A DNA stretch of 64,000 bases from Korobacter sp963703075. GTDB lineage: Bacteria > Acidobacteriota > Terriglobia > Terriglobales > Acidobacteriaceae. Positions 27,019-34,316 of the stretch are shown here, piece after piece. Made by a program: the position numbers and the translations under genes. Below the pieces are notes generated by a model, which was not told the origin of the DNA, ran no database searches, and saw only the letters and a program-made list of their open reading frames with translations. Within the stretch, counting starts at the first letter, position 1, and each line of letters opens with the position of its first letter. The stretch covers positions 2,046,001-2,110,000 of the forward strand of contig OY969786.1 in assembly GCA_963703075.1 (NCBI GenBank). The letters are read 5' to 3'.

Positions 27019-28206
27019 GTGTTTCGGCTCATCCTTCTGTTTTTTTTCACCGGCGCATGCGTGGCACAATCCACGCCCGCACCCAACATCGATGCCTACG
27101 CGCCCACGCCCCCGATGGGCTGGAATAGCTGGAACAAGTTTCAATGCAATGTCGATGAAACCCTCATCCGGCAAACGGCGGACGCCATGGTGTCCTCCGG
27201 GATGAAGGATGCTGGATATCAATACGTCATCATCGACGATTGCTGGCAGGTGGCGCGCGACAAAACCGGCAACATCGTTGCCGATCCGCAACGATTTCCT
27301 TCGAGCATCAAGGCGCTTGCCGATTACATTCACGCGAAGGGGTTGAAGTTCGGCATTTACTCCGACACGGGCACGAAGACCTGCGCGGGCCGCCCCGGCA
27401 GCCGCGGCCACGAATACCAGGACGCCCTGCAATACGCCGCCTGGGGCGTTGATTACCTGAAGTTCGACTGGTGTAACACCGGCACGCAGAACGGCCCGGC
27501 GTCGTATGGAACCATGCGCGAGGCCCTCGATGCCGCAGGGCGGCCCATCGTCTTCAGCCTTTGCGAGTGGGGCACCAACAAGCCCTGGCTGTGGGCACAC
27601 GGCATTGGGAACCTGTGGCGCACCACGGGCGACATCAGCGATCGATGGCAAGGTCGCACCAAGTGGCCCGATGGATCGTGTTGTTCGAATGGCATGTTAG
27701 AAATTCTCGATCAGCAGGTTGGTCTCGAAAGCTTTGCCGGACCCGGTCATTGGAATGATCCCGACATGCTCGAAGTCGGCAACGGTGGCATGACCGACAC
27801 GGAATATCGTGCGCACTTCAGCCTCTGGGCGATCCTCGCCGCGCCGCTGATCGCGGGCAACGACCTGCGCAGCATGCAGCCGGCCGCACGCGAGATCCTG
27901 ACCAATAAGGAAGTAATTGCCGTCGACCAGGATCCCCTTGGAAAAGAAGGCCATCGTTCCAGCAAGAACGGCGATCTTGAAGTGTGGAGCAAGGAACTCG
28001 CGGACGGCTCACGCGCCGCGGTGTTGCTGAACCGTGGGTCCGCCGAGCAGGAGATCAGCGTGCGCTGGACGGACCTTGGTTATCCCAGCCACCTCGCCGC
28101 GAAGGTTCGCGACCTCTGGAGTCACCGGGACGTCGGCACTTTCCAGGAGCAATTCTCCACCCGCGTGCCTTCGCACGGCGTTGTCATGGTGCGCATCCAG
28201 CCTTGA
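27019..28206 (+). CDS. alpha-galactosidase, GH27 family, secreted
   Basis: 395 residues from GTG 27019, supported by GGAGG seven bases upstream and by a signal peptide (1-17, GACVAQ). The GH27 TIM barrel is plain: TPPMGWNSWNKFQCNVDE, YQYVIIDDCWQ, FGIYSDTGTKTCAG, YLKFDWCNT with nucleophile Asp150, and TTGDISDRW with acid/base Asp205; the 55-residue spacing matches characterised GH27 enzymes. The C-terminal beta-sandwich domain is present (about 305-395). It hydrolyses terminal alpha-linked galactose from oligosaccharides or glycoconjugates in the periplasm or outside. It stands alone between the cytochrome/CRTAC1 operon (divergent) and the deiodinase-like gene, and with GH116 gives the block a glycan-degrading flavour. 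Confidence 0.93.
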   Translation: MFRLILLFFFTGACVAQSTPAPNIDAYAPTPPMGWNSWNKFQCNVDETLIRQTADAMVSSGMKDAGYQYVIIDDCWQVARDKTGNIVADPQRFPSSIKALADYIHAKGLKFGIYSDTGTKTCAGRPGSRGHEYQDALQYAAWGVDYLKFDWCNTGTQNGPASYGTMREALDAAGRPIVFSLCEWGTNKPWLWAHGIGNLWRTTGDISDRWQGRTKWPDGSCCSNGMLEILDQQVGLESFAGPGHWNDPDMLEVGNGGMTDTEYRAHFSLWAILAAPLIAGNDLRSMQPAAREILTNKEVIAVDQDPLGKEGHRSSKNGDLEVWSKELADGSRAAVLLNRGSAEQEISVRWTDLGYPSHLAAKVRDLWSHRDVGTFQEQFSTRVPSHGVVMVRIQP

Positions 28207-28270
28207 CCAGGAGTAGTGGTTTTATGTTATTGCGAGTGTCTTGCTGAATATCGAAGATGATCGATCTGTG

Positions 28271-29012
28271 ATGAGCCAAGCCGCCACCGTGATCCCGCCT
28301 CGCGTCCACAAACCACGGCTCCGCCGTTTTCTTCCCTGGGCGGCCGTTCTGCTGGCGATTTGGATCGCCTTCGTCGGTTTCATCGGATGGGCGATGCGCC
28401 AGCCGCCGGACAAATTCGGCAGCGTGATGAAGCACATGCCCATGCCCGCCTACTTCCTCTTTCCTTTCGAGACCATGTGGACCGAGGCGCGCAAGGGATC
28501 GCTCGCCCCAGGTTCCACCGCCCCCGATTTCGATCTCGAGATGTACGACAAGAGCGGCCGCGTACAGCTCTCTTCCTTCCGCGGCAAAGAGCCGGTCGTT
28601 CTGGTCTTCGGCAGCTACACCTGACCTCCATTCCGGCGGGAGGTTCCTGCCCTCAATAAGCTTGCCGAGAGCTACAAAGGCAAGGTCGCATTCATGGCCG
28701 TCTATATTCTCGAAGCGCATCCCACGGATGTTTGGCAGATGCAGAGCAATGTCCGCGACAATGTTCTGTTTGCTTCGCCGACAAACCTGGAGCAGCGCGA
28801 AAACATTGCCGGAAGCTGCGTGAGAAAGCTCGGGATCAAGTTCCCCGCCGTCATCGACGGCCTCGACAACAAGACCGAGCAGGCCTACACCGGCTGGCCG
28901 GACCGCTTGTATCTCATCGATCGGGATGGAAAAGTGGTGTACAAGAGCAAGCCCGGGCCGCTTCGGCTTCCACCCCGACGACCTGGAAAACGCTCTCAAG
29001 CAGCTGCACTGA
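28271..29012 (+). CDS. iodothyronine-deiodinase-like selenoprotein, in-frame UGA = Sec118; frameshift near C-terminus
   Basis: The frame from ATG 28271 meets TGA at 28622-28624 in the context GSYT-U-PPFRRE, the deiodinase active-site motif (human enzymes: GSCTUPPF). The same frame continues with conserved sequence: VAFMAVYILEAHPTDVW places Glu148 and His150 at +30 and +32 from Sec118, the spacing of Glu156/His158 from Sec126 in human DIO1. A transmembrane helix (about 21-42) precedes the thioredoxin fold, as in eukaryotic deiodinases. After KSKPGP (28943-28960) the family C-terminus FGFHPDDLENALKQLH is in the +1 frame and stops at 29012, implying one extra base at 28955-28961 (corrected length 246). 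Read without correction, translation ends at 29044, overlapping the modA ATG. The second family His (His174 of DIO1) is absent, so the substrate may not be iodothyronine. No sel genes are in the window. Confidence 0.82.
28622..28651 (+). promoter_or_regulatory. UGA codon and candidate bacterial SECIS hairpin
   Basis: Seventeen bases after UGA a hairpin can form: GGCGGG (28635-28640), loop AGGUU (28641-28645), CCUGCC (28646-28651), six pairs with one G-U. The G in the first two loop positions and a UGA-to-loop distance near the minimum fit the published bacterial SECIS consensus and recall the GGUC loop of E. coli fdhF. A competing stem, ACCUCC (28624-28629) with GGAGGU (28639-28644), is possible. 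Confidence 0.6.
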
Positions 29013-29040
29013 GCGGGTCCAACTCCGCTATGCTTGTCGG

Positions 29041-29805
29041 ATGATCCGGTCTGTGAGATTCAGTCTGGTTACGTTCTGCCTGTTGCTGTCTGCCGTTTTC
29101 TCCCACGCGCAGGAAATTCGCGTCGCCGCTGCTTCCGATTTAACGGCGGCGCTTCCGGTCATCGTGCAGCACTTCGAGAGCGATGCGAAATGCAAAGTCC
29201 TCGTCTCCTTCGGGTCTTCGGGAAACTTCTATCAGCAATTGCAGAACGGCGCTCCGTTCGATGTTTTTCTTTCCGCCGATGTGCAGTACCCGCAAAAGCT
29301 GCAGGATGCCGGTCTCACTGTGCCGGGAACACTCACCGAATACGCCACCGGCAAATTGGTTCTCTGGACAACCAGCAGTTCGCAGCTTGATCTTTCCCAG
29401 GGATTGAAAGTCGTTCTCAATCCCGCGATCAAGAAGATCGCCATGGCCAATCCGCAGCACGCGCCTTACGGCAAAGCTGCGGAGGCTGCGCTGAAAAGTG
29501 CAGGTCTGAACGATCAGATTGCGTCGAAAATAGTGCTTGGGGAGAACGTCTCGCAGGCAGCGGCATTCGCGGAGAGCGGAAATGCGGACATCGGTATTCT
29601 GCCGTTATCGCTGGCTTTGAGCCCGACCATGAAGAGTGCAGGCCGGTATGTGGAGATACCGCAGAATGAATATCCGCCGATCCGGCAGGCCGCGGTGGCG
29701 ATGAAGAACTCCCACCAGGTCGAGCTGGCGAAGAAGTTCGTGCAATACATGTCAAGCGACGATGCGCGGCAGGTCTTGCAGCAGTTTGGATTTTCCGCGA
29801 AGTGA
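29041..29805 (+). CDS. modA: ModA-like molybdate/oxyanion ABC transporter substrate-binding protein
   Basis: 254 residues from ATG 29041, with a signal peptide (1-23, VFSHAQ) directly followed by the ModA start EIRVAAASDLTAALPVI. Other family motifs are FGSSGNFYQQLQNGAPFDVF, LSADVQYPQKLQDAGL, ANPQHAPYGKAAEAAL and GENVSQAAAFAESGNADIG. The oxyanion-binding Ser residues of ModA (S in AAASD and FGSSG) are present. It captures molybdate or tungstate in the periplasm. No modB or modC follows, so it is an orphan. The upstream frame without frameshift correction would overlap its ATG by ATGA, suggesting coupling with the deiodinase-like gene. A selenate or other oxyanion ligand is possible but cannot be told from sequence. 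Confidence 0.88.
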   Translation: MIRSVRFSLVTFCLLLSAVFSHAQEIRVAAASDLTAALPVIVQHFESDAKCKVLVSFGSSGNFYQQLQNGAPFDVFLSADVQYPQKLQDAGLTVPGTLTEYATGKLVLWTTSSSQLDLSQGLKVVLNPAIKKIAMANPQHAPYGKAAEAALKSAGLNDQIASKIVLGENVSQAAAFAESGNADIGILPLSLALSPTMKSAGRYVEIPQNEYPPIRQAAVAMKNSHQVELAKKFVQYMSSDDARQVLQQFGFSAK

Positions 29806-29810
29806 AAACA

Positions 29811-29840
29811 ACCGGCGGGCGCTGGGCAGCGACCGCCGGT
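29811..29840 (-). terminator. terminator hairpin between modA and manganese catalase
   Basis: ACCGGCGG (29811-29818) pairs with CCGCCGGT (29833-29840), with an inner CGCT/AGCG stem. On the minus strand it is followed by TTGTTTTC, a reasonable U tract, so it best serves the catalase gene; modA also ends here, six bases before. Confidence 0.6.
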
Positions 29841-29846
29841 CCATGC

Positions 29847-30689
29847 TTACGCTACCTTTTCCTTTTCCTTGCGACCATCTTTCGAAGCATCCTGCTTCAT
29901 GATCTTGCGGTCGCCCACGGGAGTGGAGTCGACGCGCGAGGTCTTCTCCGAGTTCGGCACAGGGGTGTAGGGCTCGACGTTCAGTTCCTTGCCGGTGCTT
30001 GGACCAACCAGGTGCAGGCCGTTTCCGTTATTCCACGGTCCCACGTGATCGGTTTCGCCCTCGTCGCCTTCGCCGGTCGAACCATTAAAGAATTGGTCGA
30101 CGAGTCCGGGTGTAGGAGCAATCGTGCCAACCGAGAAGATCGGCTTTTCCATGCTGTCCAGCGCGGCGGTGAAGGCGCGCATGTGGGTAATTTCGCGTGT
30201 CATCAGGAATTGGAGTGCCTGCTTGGTGCCGGCATCGTCGGTAAAGGAAATTAACCGCTCGTAGACGATTTTGGCGCGGGCTTCGGCGGCGATGTTGCTG
30301 CGCAAATCGACTGCCAGGTCGCCGGTGATCTTCAAATAATCCGCGGTCCACGGATTGCCGGTTGAATTCAGAAGGCTCACGCCTCCACCGCCGGCAATTG
30401 CGACGAGGGGATCGGCCTCGGCGGCTGCGCGCTCCGACTTCATCGGACGAAGATGCATGCGGATCAGCGATCCGACGATCTCGAGATGGCTGAGTTCCTC
30501 GGTGCCGATGTCCATCAGCATGTCTTTGCGGGCCGGGTCTTCACAATTAAAACCCTGGATGGAATATTGCATGGCCGCTGCCAACTCACCGTTGGCCCCG
30601 CCAAACTGCTCGAGCAACATGTTGCCGAAACGCGGATCGGGTGAACCAACGTGGACGGTGTACATCAACTTCTTTACATGGTGATACAT
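29847..30689 (-). CDS. manganese catalase (non-heme)
   Basis: 280 residues, close to the usual 270-300. The di-manganese ligands are readable: Glu35 in GGANGELAAAMQYSIQGFNC, Glu65 and His68 in DIGTEELSHLEIVGSLI, a Glu in AEARAKIVYERL and His in MTREITHMRAF, all in the ferritin-like four-helix core. It decomposes hydrogen peroxide to water and oxygen in the cytoplasm. Start supported by GAGGAG about six bases upstream. It is a single gene with its own terminator on the minus strand, next to the NfnA gene (257 bases apart). Fits with the peroxiredoxin and the redox-heavy neighbourhood, but no shared regulation is visible. Confidence 0.93.
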   Translation of the reverse strand: MYHHVKKLMYTVHVGSPDPRFGNMLLEQFGGANGELAAAMQYSIQGFNCEDPARKDMLMDIGTEELSHLEIVGSLIRMHLRPMKSERAAAEADPLVAIAGGGGVSLLNSTGNPWTADYLKITGDLAVDLRSNIAAEARAKIVYERLISFTDDAGTKQALQFLMTREITHMRAFTAALDSMEKPIFSVGTIAPTPGLVDQFFNGSTGEGDEGETDHVGPWNNGNGLHLVGPSTGKELNVEPYTPVPNSEKTSRVDSTPVGDRKIMKQDASKDGRKEKEKVA

Positions 30690-30902
30690 AGGGCTCCTCG
30701 AAGTGGCTATGGCTGGAGTGAGAGCTCCAGCGGTCGTTCTGTAAGGGGTGCGCCAAGTCTCGCGGGCGCGAATTTCGTCGATTGGACCGTGCTCACTGTA
30801 GGAGTCGAAAAGAGTGAAGGAAGTTGGCTTCTATCGAGAGCAGCGGTTGTTTCGGCGCGAATGACGCGGAATGGCAGGCGTGCGAGTTCAACTCTAGAGG
30901 AA

Positions 30903-30926
30903 CGGCGGAACATTCCTGTTCCGCCG
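30903..30926 (-). terminator. terminator hairpin after the NfnA gene
   Basis: CGGCGGAACA (30903-30912), loop TTCC, TGTTCCGCCG (30917-30926): a perfect 10-bp stem, followed on the minus strand by TTCCTCT, 20 bases past the NfnA stop. Confidence 0.6.
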
Positions 30927-30946
30927 CGACGAACCTCGGCCAACTA

Positions 30947-31789
30947 TCAGGCATGCATAGCGAGAGCGCATTTATGCGCCTCAAAAGCGGCAGTCTCTTG
31001 CTTGCGGTAGGCCTTGGTGCGACGGCTGAGCTCGTCGAAATCTACCTCATGCGCGTCGAATTCCGGACCTTCGACACAGGCGAAACGCACTTTCCCGCCT
31101 ACCGTCACCCGGCAACCACCGCACATGCCGGTGCCATCGATCATCACCGGATTGAGGCTCGCGTAGGTCTTGATGCCGAGGGTTTTAGTGGCTGCAGCAG
31201 CGGCACGCATCATGGGGATCGGGCCGATCACGTGCGAAAGATCGGGCTTCACGCCACTGGCTTGGATAGTAGTTTCGAGCAGTTGCACAACATTTCCGAA
31301 AAAGCCGAAGCTCCCATCATCGGTCGCCCAGATGACTTCATCCGCTACCTCGAGTAGTTCTTCGCGCAGGATGCGCAGGCTATCAGTGCGAGCACCGGCG
31401 AGAACCGTGGTGTAGTTCCCTGCCTGTTTGAAGGCGCGCGCCACGGGAAGAACTTCCGCGACTCCCACGCCACCGGCCAGCAGGGTCACCCTTCCAACCT
31501 TCTTCGTTTTTGCCGGTTCTCCCAGCGGACCTACCACGTCGGCAAAGCTGCCTTCCGCGGGAGTGGCGACGGTCACGGCAGAGGTCTTTCCGATGCGTTG
31601 CACGACCATCGTGATCGTGCCGCGTTCCTGGCTGCCGTCCACGATGGTCAGCGGGATGCGCTCGCTGCCGGAGGTGGGCCGCACGATGATGAACTGTCCC
31701 GGCTTCCAGCGTTTGGCGATCCGCGGCGCTTCTACTTCGAAGAGAGCGGTTTCCGGCGTGAGCTGCTGTTTGCGAATGATTTTGTTCAT
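30947..31789 (-). CDS. nfnA: NfnA-type FAD/NAD-binding subunit (sulfide/dihydroorotate-dehydrogenase-like)
   Basis: 280 residues. The ferredoxin-reductase-like fold shows an FAD-binding barrel (about 1-100; WKPGQFIIVRPTSGSERIPL), an NAD-binding domain (VTLLAGGVGVAEVLPVARA) and a C-terminal [2Fe-2S] site (CGGCRVTVGGKVRFACVEGPEFD). This is the layout of the small subunit of NADH-dependent reduced ferredoxin:NADP oxidoreductase, also called sulfide dehydrogenase beta. Its ATG overlaps the stop of the NfnB gene (ATGA at 31789-31786), so the two are translationally coupled and surely form one complex. Likely role: exchanging electrons among NADH, NADPH and ferredoxin; whether it bifurcates is inference. 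Confidence 0.87.
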   Translation of the reverse strand: MNKIIRKQQLTPETALFEVEAPRIAKRWKPGQFIIVRPTSGSERIPLTIVDGSQERGTITMVVQRIGKTSAVTVATPAEGSFADVVGPLGEPAKTKKVGRVTLLAGGVGVAEVLPVARAFKQAGNYTTVLAGARTDSLRILREELLEVADEVIWATDDGSFGFFGNVVQLLETTIQASGVKPDLSHVIGPIPMMRAAAAATKTLGIKTYASLNPVMIDGTGMCGGCRVTVGGKVRFACVEGPEFDAHEVDFDELSRRTKAYRKQETAAFEAHKCALAMHA

Positions 31790-33213
31790 GCTTTGGCTCC
31801 CACGGCTGGTTCTGTCTGGGTTTTGAATGCGCGGTCGATCGCGTCGGCCGCGGCAAGTCCGTCGCTCATCGCGAGAATCACCGTCGATCCTCCGCGCACC
31901 ACGTCGCCGCCTGCGAACACTTTCTGCATGCTCGTTTGGCGATCGACATCGACCACGATCTTGCCCTTGCTTGTAATCAGTTGCGGGGTCGTCCGCTGCA
32001 GGGTCGGGTTGGGCGCCTGGCCAACTGCGGCGATGACGGTGTCCACCGGAATGCGATAGTTCGAATTCGCGATAGGCACGGGCGACGGGCGGCCGCTCGA
32101 ATCAGGCGCGCCCAGTTCCATGCGGATGCACTCCATCTCTTTGAGCCATCCGTTTTCGTCGCCATACAACGCGACCGGCGCACCGAGAAACTCGAACGTA
32201 ATTCCCTCCTGTTCGGCATGCTCAATTTCTTCGGCGCGCGCACGAAGTTCTGCACGGCCACGGCGGAAGAGAATGGTCGTGTCGGCGCCAAGGCGTCGCG
32301 ACCAGCGTGCGGCATCCATCGCGGAGTTGCCGCCGCCAATCACCACCGTACGCTTACCGATGTTGACGGGCGTATCCGCAACAGGAAATTCATTGGCATG
32401 CATCAGGTTGATGCGGGTAAGAAGCTCGTTCGCCGTATACACGCCGATCAGGCTCTCACCGGGAATATTCAGCATGTACGGCAGTCCCGCGCCGGTGCCG
32501 AGAAACACAGCTTCGTAGCCTTCTTCATTGAACAATTCATCGAGGGTAACGCTGTTGCCGACAATCACGTCGGTCTCGAACCTAACGCCCATCGATTCCA
32601 GTCGAGCGATTTCCCCGTCGAGAATTTCCCGCGGAAGCCGGAACGGAGGAACTCCGTAGATCAAGACTCCGCCCAGGCGGTGCAATGCTTCAAACACCGT
32701 CACTCGGTAATTGCGTTGCGCGAGAACGAACGAAGCCATCAGCGAGGCCGGCCCGCTGCCGACCATGGCAATCTTGGGTCCGGTCGGATCCGCCTTTACC
32801 ACCGGTGCCGTTCCGCTGAACCGGCGGTGATGATCGGAGGCGAAACGCTCGAGCGATCCGATCGCCACCGGATCTAACTTCTTGCCCAGCAGGCATGCGC
32901 TCTCGCAAAAAAGTTCATGCTGGCAGACCCGTCCGCAGATTCCCGGAAACGGGCTGCGCTCACTGATTTTGTTGAAAGCCCCTTCGGCATCACCTTGCAC
33001 GATCTGTTGAATGAAGGACTTGATGTCGATGTGCAGCGGACATGCCTCCACACATTTGGGATCCCTACAGTCCAGGCATCGCAGAGCCTCGATGCGCGAC
33101 TGTTCTTCCGTAAAGCCGCCCGCCACCTCGATGGCTCCGGCGACCCGTACAGCGGGATCGGCTTCGGGGGGCACCTGGCGCGGAGCTTTCGGATTTCGCT
33201 TCGGAGCAGCCAT
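31786..33213 (-). CDS. nfnB: NfnB-type flavoprotein (GltD-like NADPH oxidoreductase, two 4Fe-4S)
   Basis: About 475 residues from ATG 33213, chosen because AAGGA lies about seven bases upstream; the frame is open another 22 codons. The N-terminal iron-sulfur domain (about 40-130) has CLDCRDPKCVEACPLHID and GICGRVCQHELFCESACLLG, giving two 4Fe-4S clusters. Two Rossmann motifs follow: IAMVGSGPASLMASFVLAQR (FAD) and RTVVIGGGNSAMDAARWSRR (NADPH), with VIAAVGQAPNP near the end. This is the family of glutamate synthase small subunit and NfnB; the coupled NfnA partner favours NfnB. A divergent ABC transporter starts about 210 bases away. Confidence 0.87.
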   Translation of the reverse strand: MAAPKRNPKAPRQVPPEADPAVRVAGAIEVAGGFTEEQSRIEALRCLDCRDPKCVEACPLHIDIKSFIQQIVQGDAEGAFNKISERSPFPGICGRVCQHELFCESACLLGKKLDPVAIGSLERFASDHHRRFSGTAPVVKADPTGPKIAMVGSGPASLMASFVLAQRNYRVTVFEALHRLGGVLIYGVPPFRLPREILDGEIARLESMGVRFETDVIVGNSVTLDELFNEEGYEAVFLGTGAGLPYMLNIPGESLIGVYTANELLTRINLMHANEFPVADTPVNIGKRTVVIGGGNSAMDAARWSRRLGADTTILFRRGRAELRARAEEIEHAEQEGITFEFLGAPVALYGDENGWLKEMECIRMELGAPDSSGRPSPVPIANSNYRIPVDTVIAAVGQAPNPTLQRTTPQLITSKGKIVVDVDRQTSMQKVFAGGDVVRGGSTVILAMSDGLAAADAIDRAFKTQTEPAVGAKA

Positions 33214-33422
33214 ACACGTCCTTCCCCACGCAATTACCCATACTTGGGCTACCCCATAGTTTTCCGTGGCTCTCACCAACGTCTGTGACCGGCATCACGT
33301 TGTGTTGGTTGAAAGACCGCCGATTCTTGGCTTCGCCTTACTTCCTGCGCGGAATACGCTCGGTTTACGCGGAACTTACAGCGATGGAGTTCCGTAAGAA
33401 CCACCAGCACAGGAGCAGCGCC

Positions 33423-34316
33423 TTGAAACTAATGATCGAGAACGTGAGCAAGCGGTACGGAAACGGAGTACAGGCGCTGAGTGGCTTCGAACTTGAGCTA
33501 GGCCCCGGAGTGCTGGGCTTGCTCGGGCCTAATGGCGCGGGCAAGAGCACGCTCATGAACATTCTCGCGACGATCACGCTGCCCAGCTCCGGCCGTGTTC
33601 TCTGGGACGACGGAAAGTCTTCCTACGACGTTGCCCAGCATCCCAACGCCCTTCGCAGCGTCCTCGGCTTTCTCCCGCAGGATTTCGGCGTGTATCCAAA
33701 CCTGAACGCGCTGGAGTTCCTCGAGTACCTGGCGGCGATCAAGGGGCTTGAGGCACGGGCCTCGCGAAAGCGGATTGATGAGCTTTTGACGCTGGTCAAC
33801 CTGCAGTCGGCCAAAACCCGCAAGCTCGGCAGCTTTTCCGGCGGCATGCGGCAGCGGGTAGGAATCGCGCAGGCCCTTTTGAACGATCCGAAACTGCTGA
33901 TCGTGGATGAACCCACGGCGGGGTTAGATCCGGAGGAGCGCGTTCGTTTCCGCAATCTCCTCTCTGAGCTGTCCCACGACCGCATCGTTATTCTTTCAAC
34001 CCATATCGTTTCGGACGTGGAACTGACCGCCGACCGCATCGCGCTGGTCGGCAACGGAAGGCTGATCACCTGTCAGACTCCGGAGGAGCTGCTGCAGTCG
34101 CTCGACGGAAGGGTCTGGGAATGCGTGGTCCCGCCGGAGATGCTGGCACAATTCAAACATCATCACGTTTGTAGCGGCACCGTAAGACGGCAGGATGGCG
34201 TGCATGTGCGGGTCGTCTCCGGCAAGAATCCGTGGCAGAACGCCGTCTCGCAACCCGCCCTGCTGGAAGACGCCTATCTGCATTGGGTCAATGCTCCCGT
34301 AGAGGTGACGGCATGA
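33423..34316 (+). CDS. ABC transporter ATP-binding protein (ABC-2 type partner)
   Basis: 297 residues from TTG 33423, supported by AGGAG seven bases upstream; ATG 33432 and ATG 33384 in the same frame are alternatives. Walker A GPNGAGKST, signature FSGGMRQRVGIAQALL, Walker B LLIVDEPTAGLDPEE and the switch His (VILSTHIV) are intact. Such ATPases drive ABC-2 type exporters of lipids, polysaccharides, copper-enzyme parts or drugs. The stop overlaps the start of the permease gene (ATGA, 34313-34316). Substrate not deducible. Confidence 0.92.
   Translation: MKLMIENVSKRYGNGVQALSGFELELGPGVLGLLGPNGAGKSTLMNILATITLPSSGRVLWDDGKSSYDVAQHPNALRSVLGFLPQDFGVYPNLNALEFLEYLAAIKGLEARASRKRIDELLTLVNLQSAKTRKLGSFSGGMRQRVGIAQALLNDPKLLIVDEPTAGLDPEERVRFRNLLSELSHDRIVILSTHIVSDVELTADRIALVGNGRLITCQTPEELLQSLDGRVWECVVPPEMLAQFKHHHVCSGTVRRQDGVHVRVVSGKNPWQNAVSQPALLEDAYLHWVNAPVEVTA

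Noticed and set aside
28224..28247. Seven-codon leader ORF (MLLRVSC) with an AGGAG ten bases upstream, before the deiodinase-like gene
   Set aside because: Too short to support, no regulatory hairpin seen with it, and the spacing is long; probably chance.
28622..28624. TGA read as an ordinary stop, making a 117-residue truncated protein and a separate downstream ORF
   Set aside because: The TGA falls exactly at the deiodinase Sec site and the same frame remains conserved downstream with correct Glu/His spacing; a random nonsense change at that one codon is less likely. Not excluded until sel genes are checked.
28624..28644. Hairpin ACCUCC/GGAGGU starting within the UGA as the SECIS
   Set aside because: Its loop begins only five bases after UGA, too close for a bacterial SECIS; kept only as a competitor of the 28635-28651 stem.
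30690..30946. A small gene between the manganese catalase and NfnA genes
   Set aside because: Open frames there run into flanking genes, lack ribosome sites and translate to Ser/Arg-rich sequence; the stretch is explained by a catalase promoter region and the NfnA terminator.
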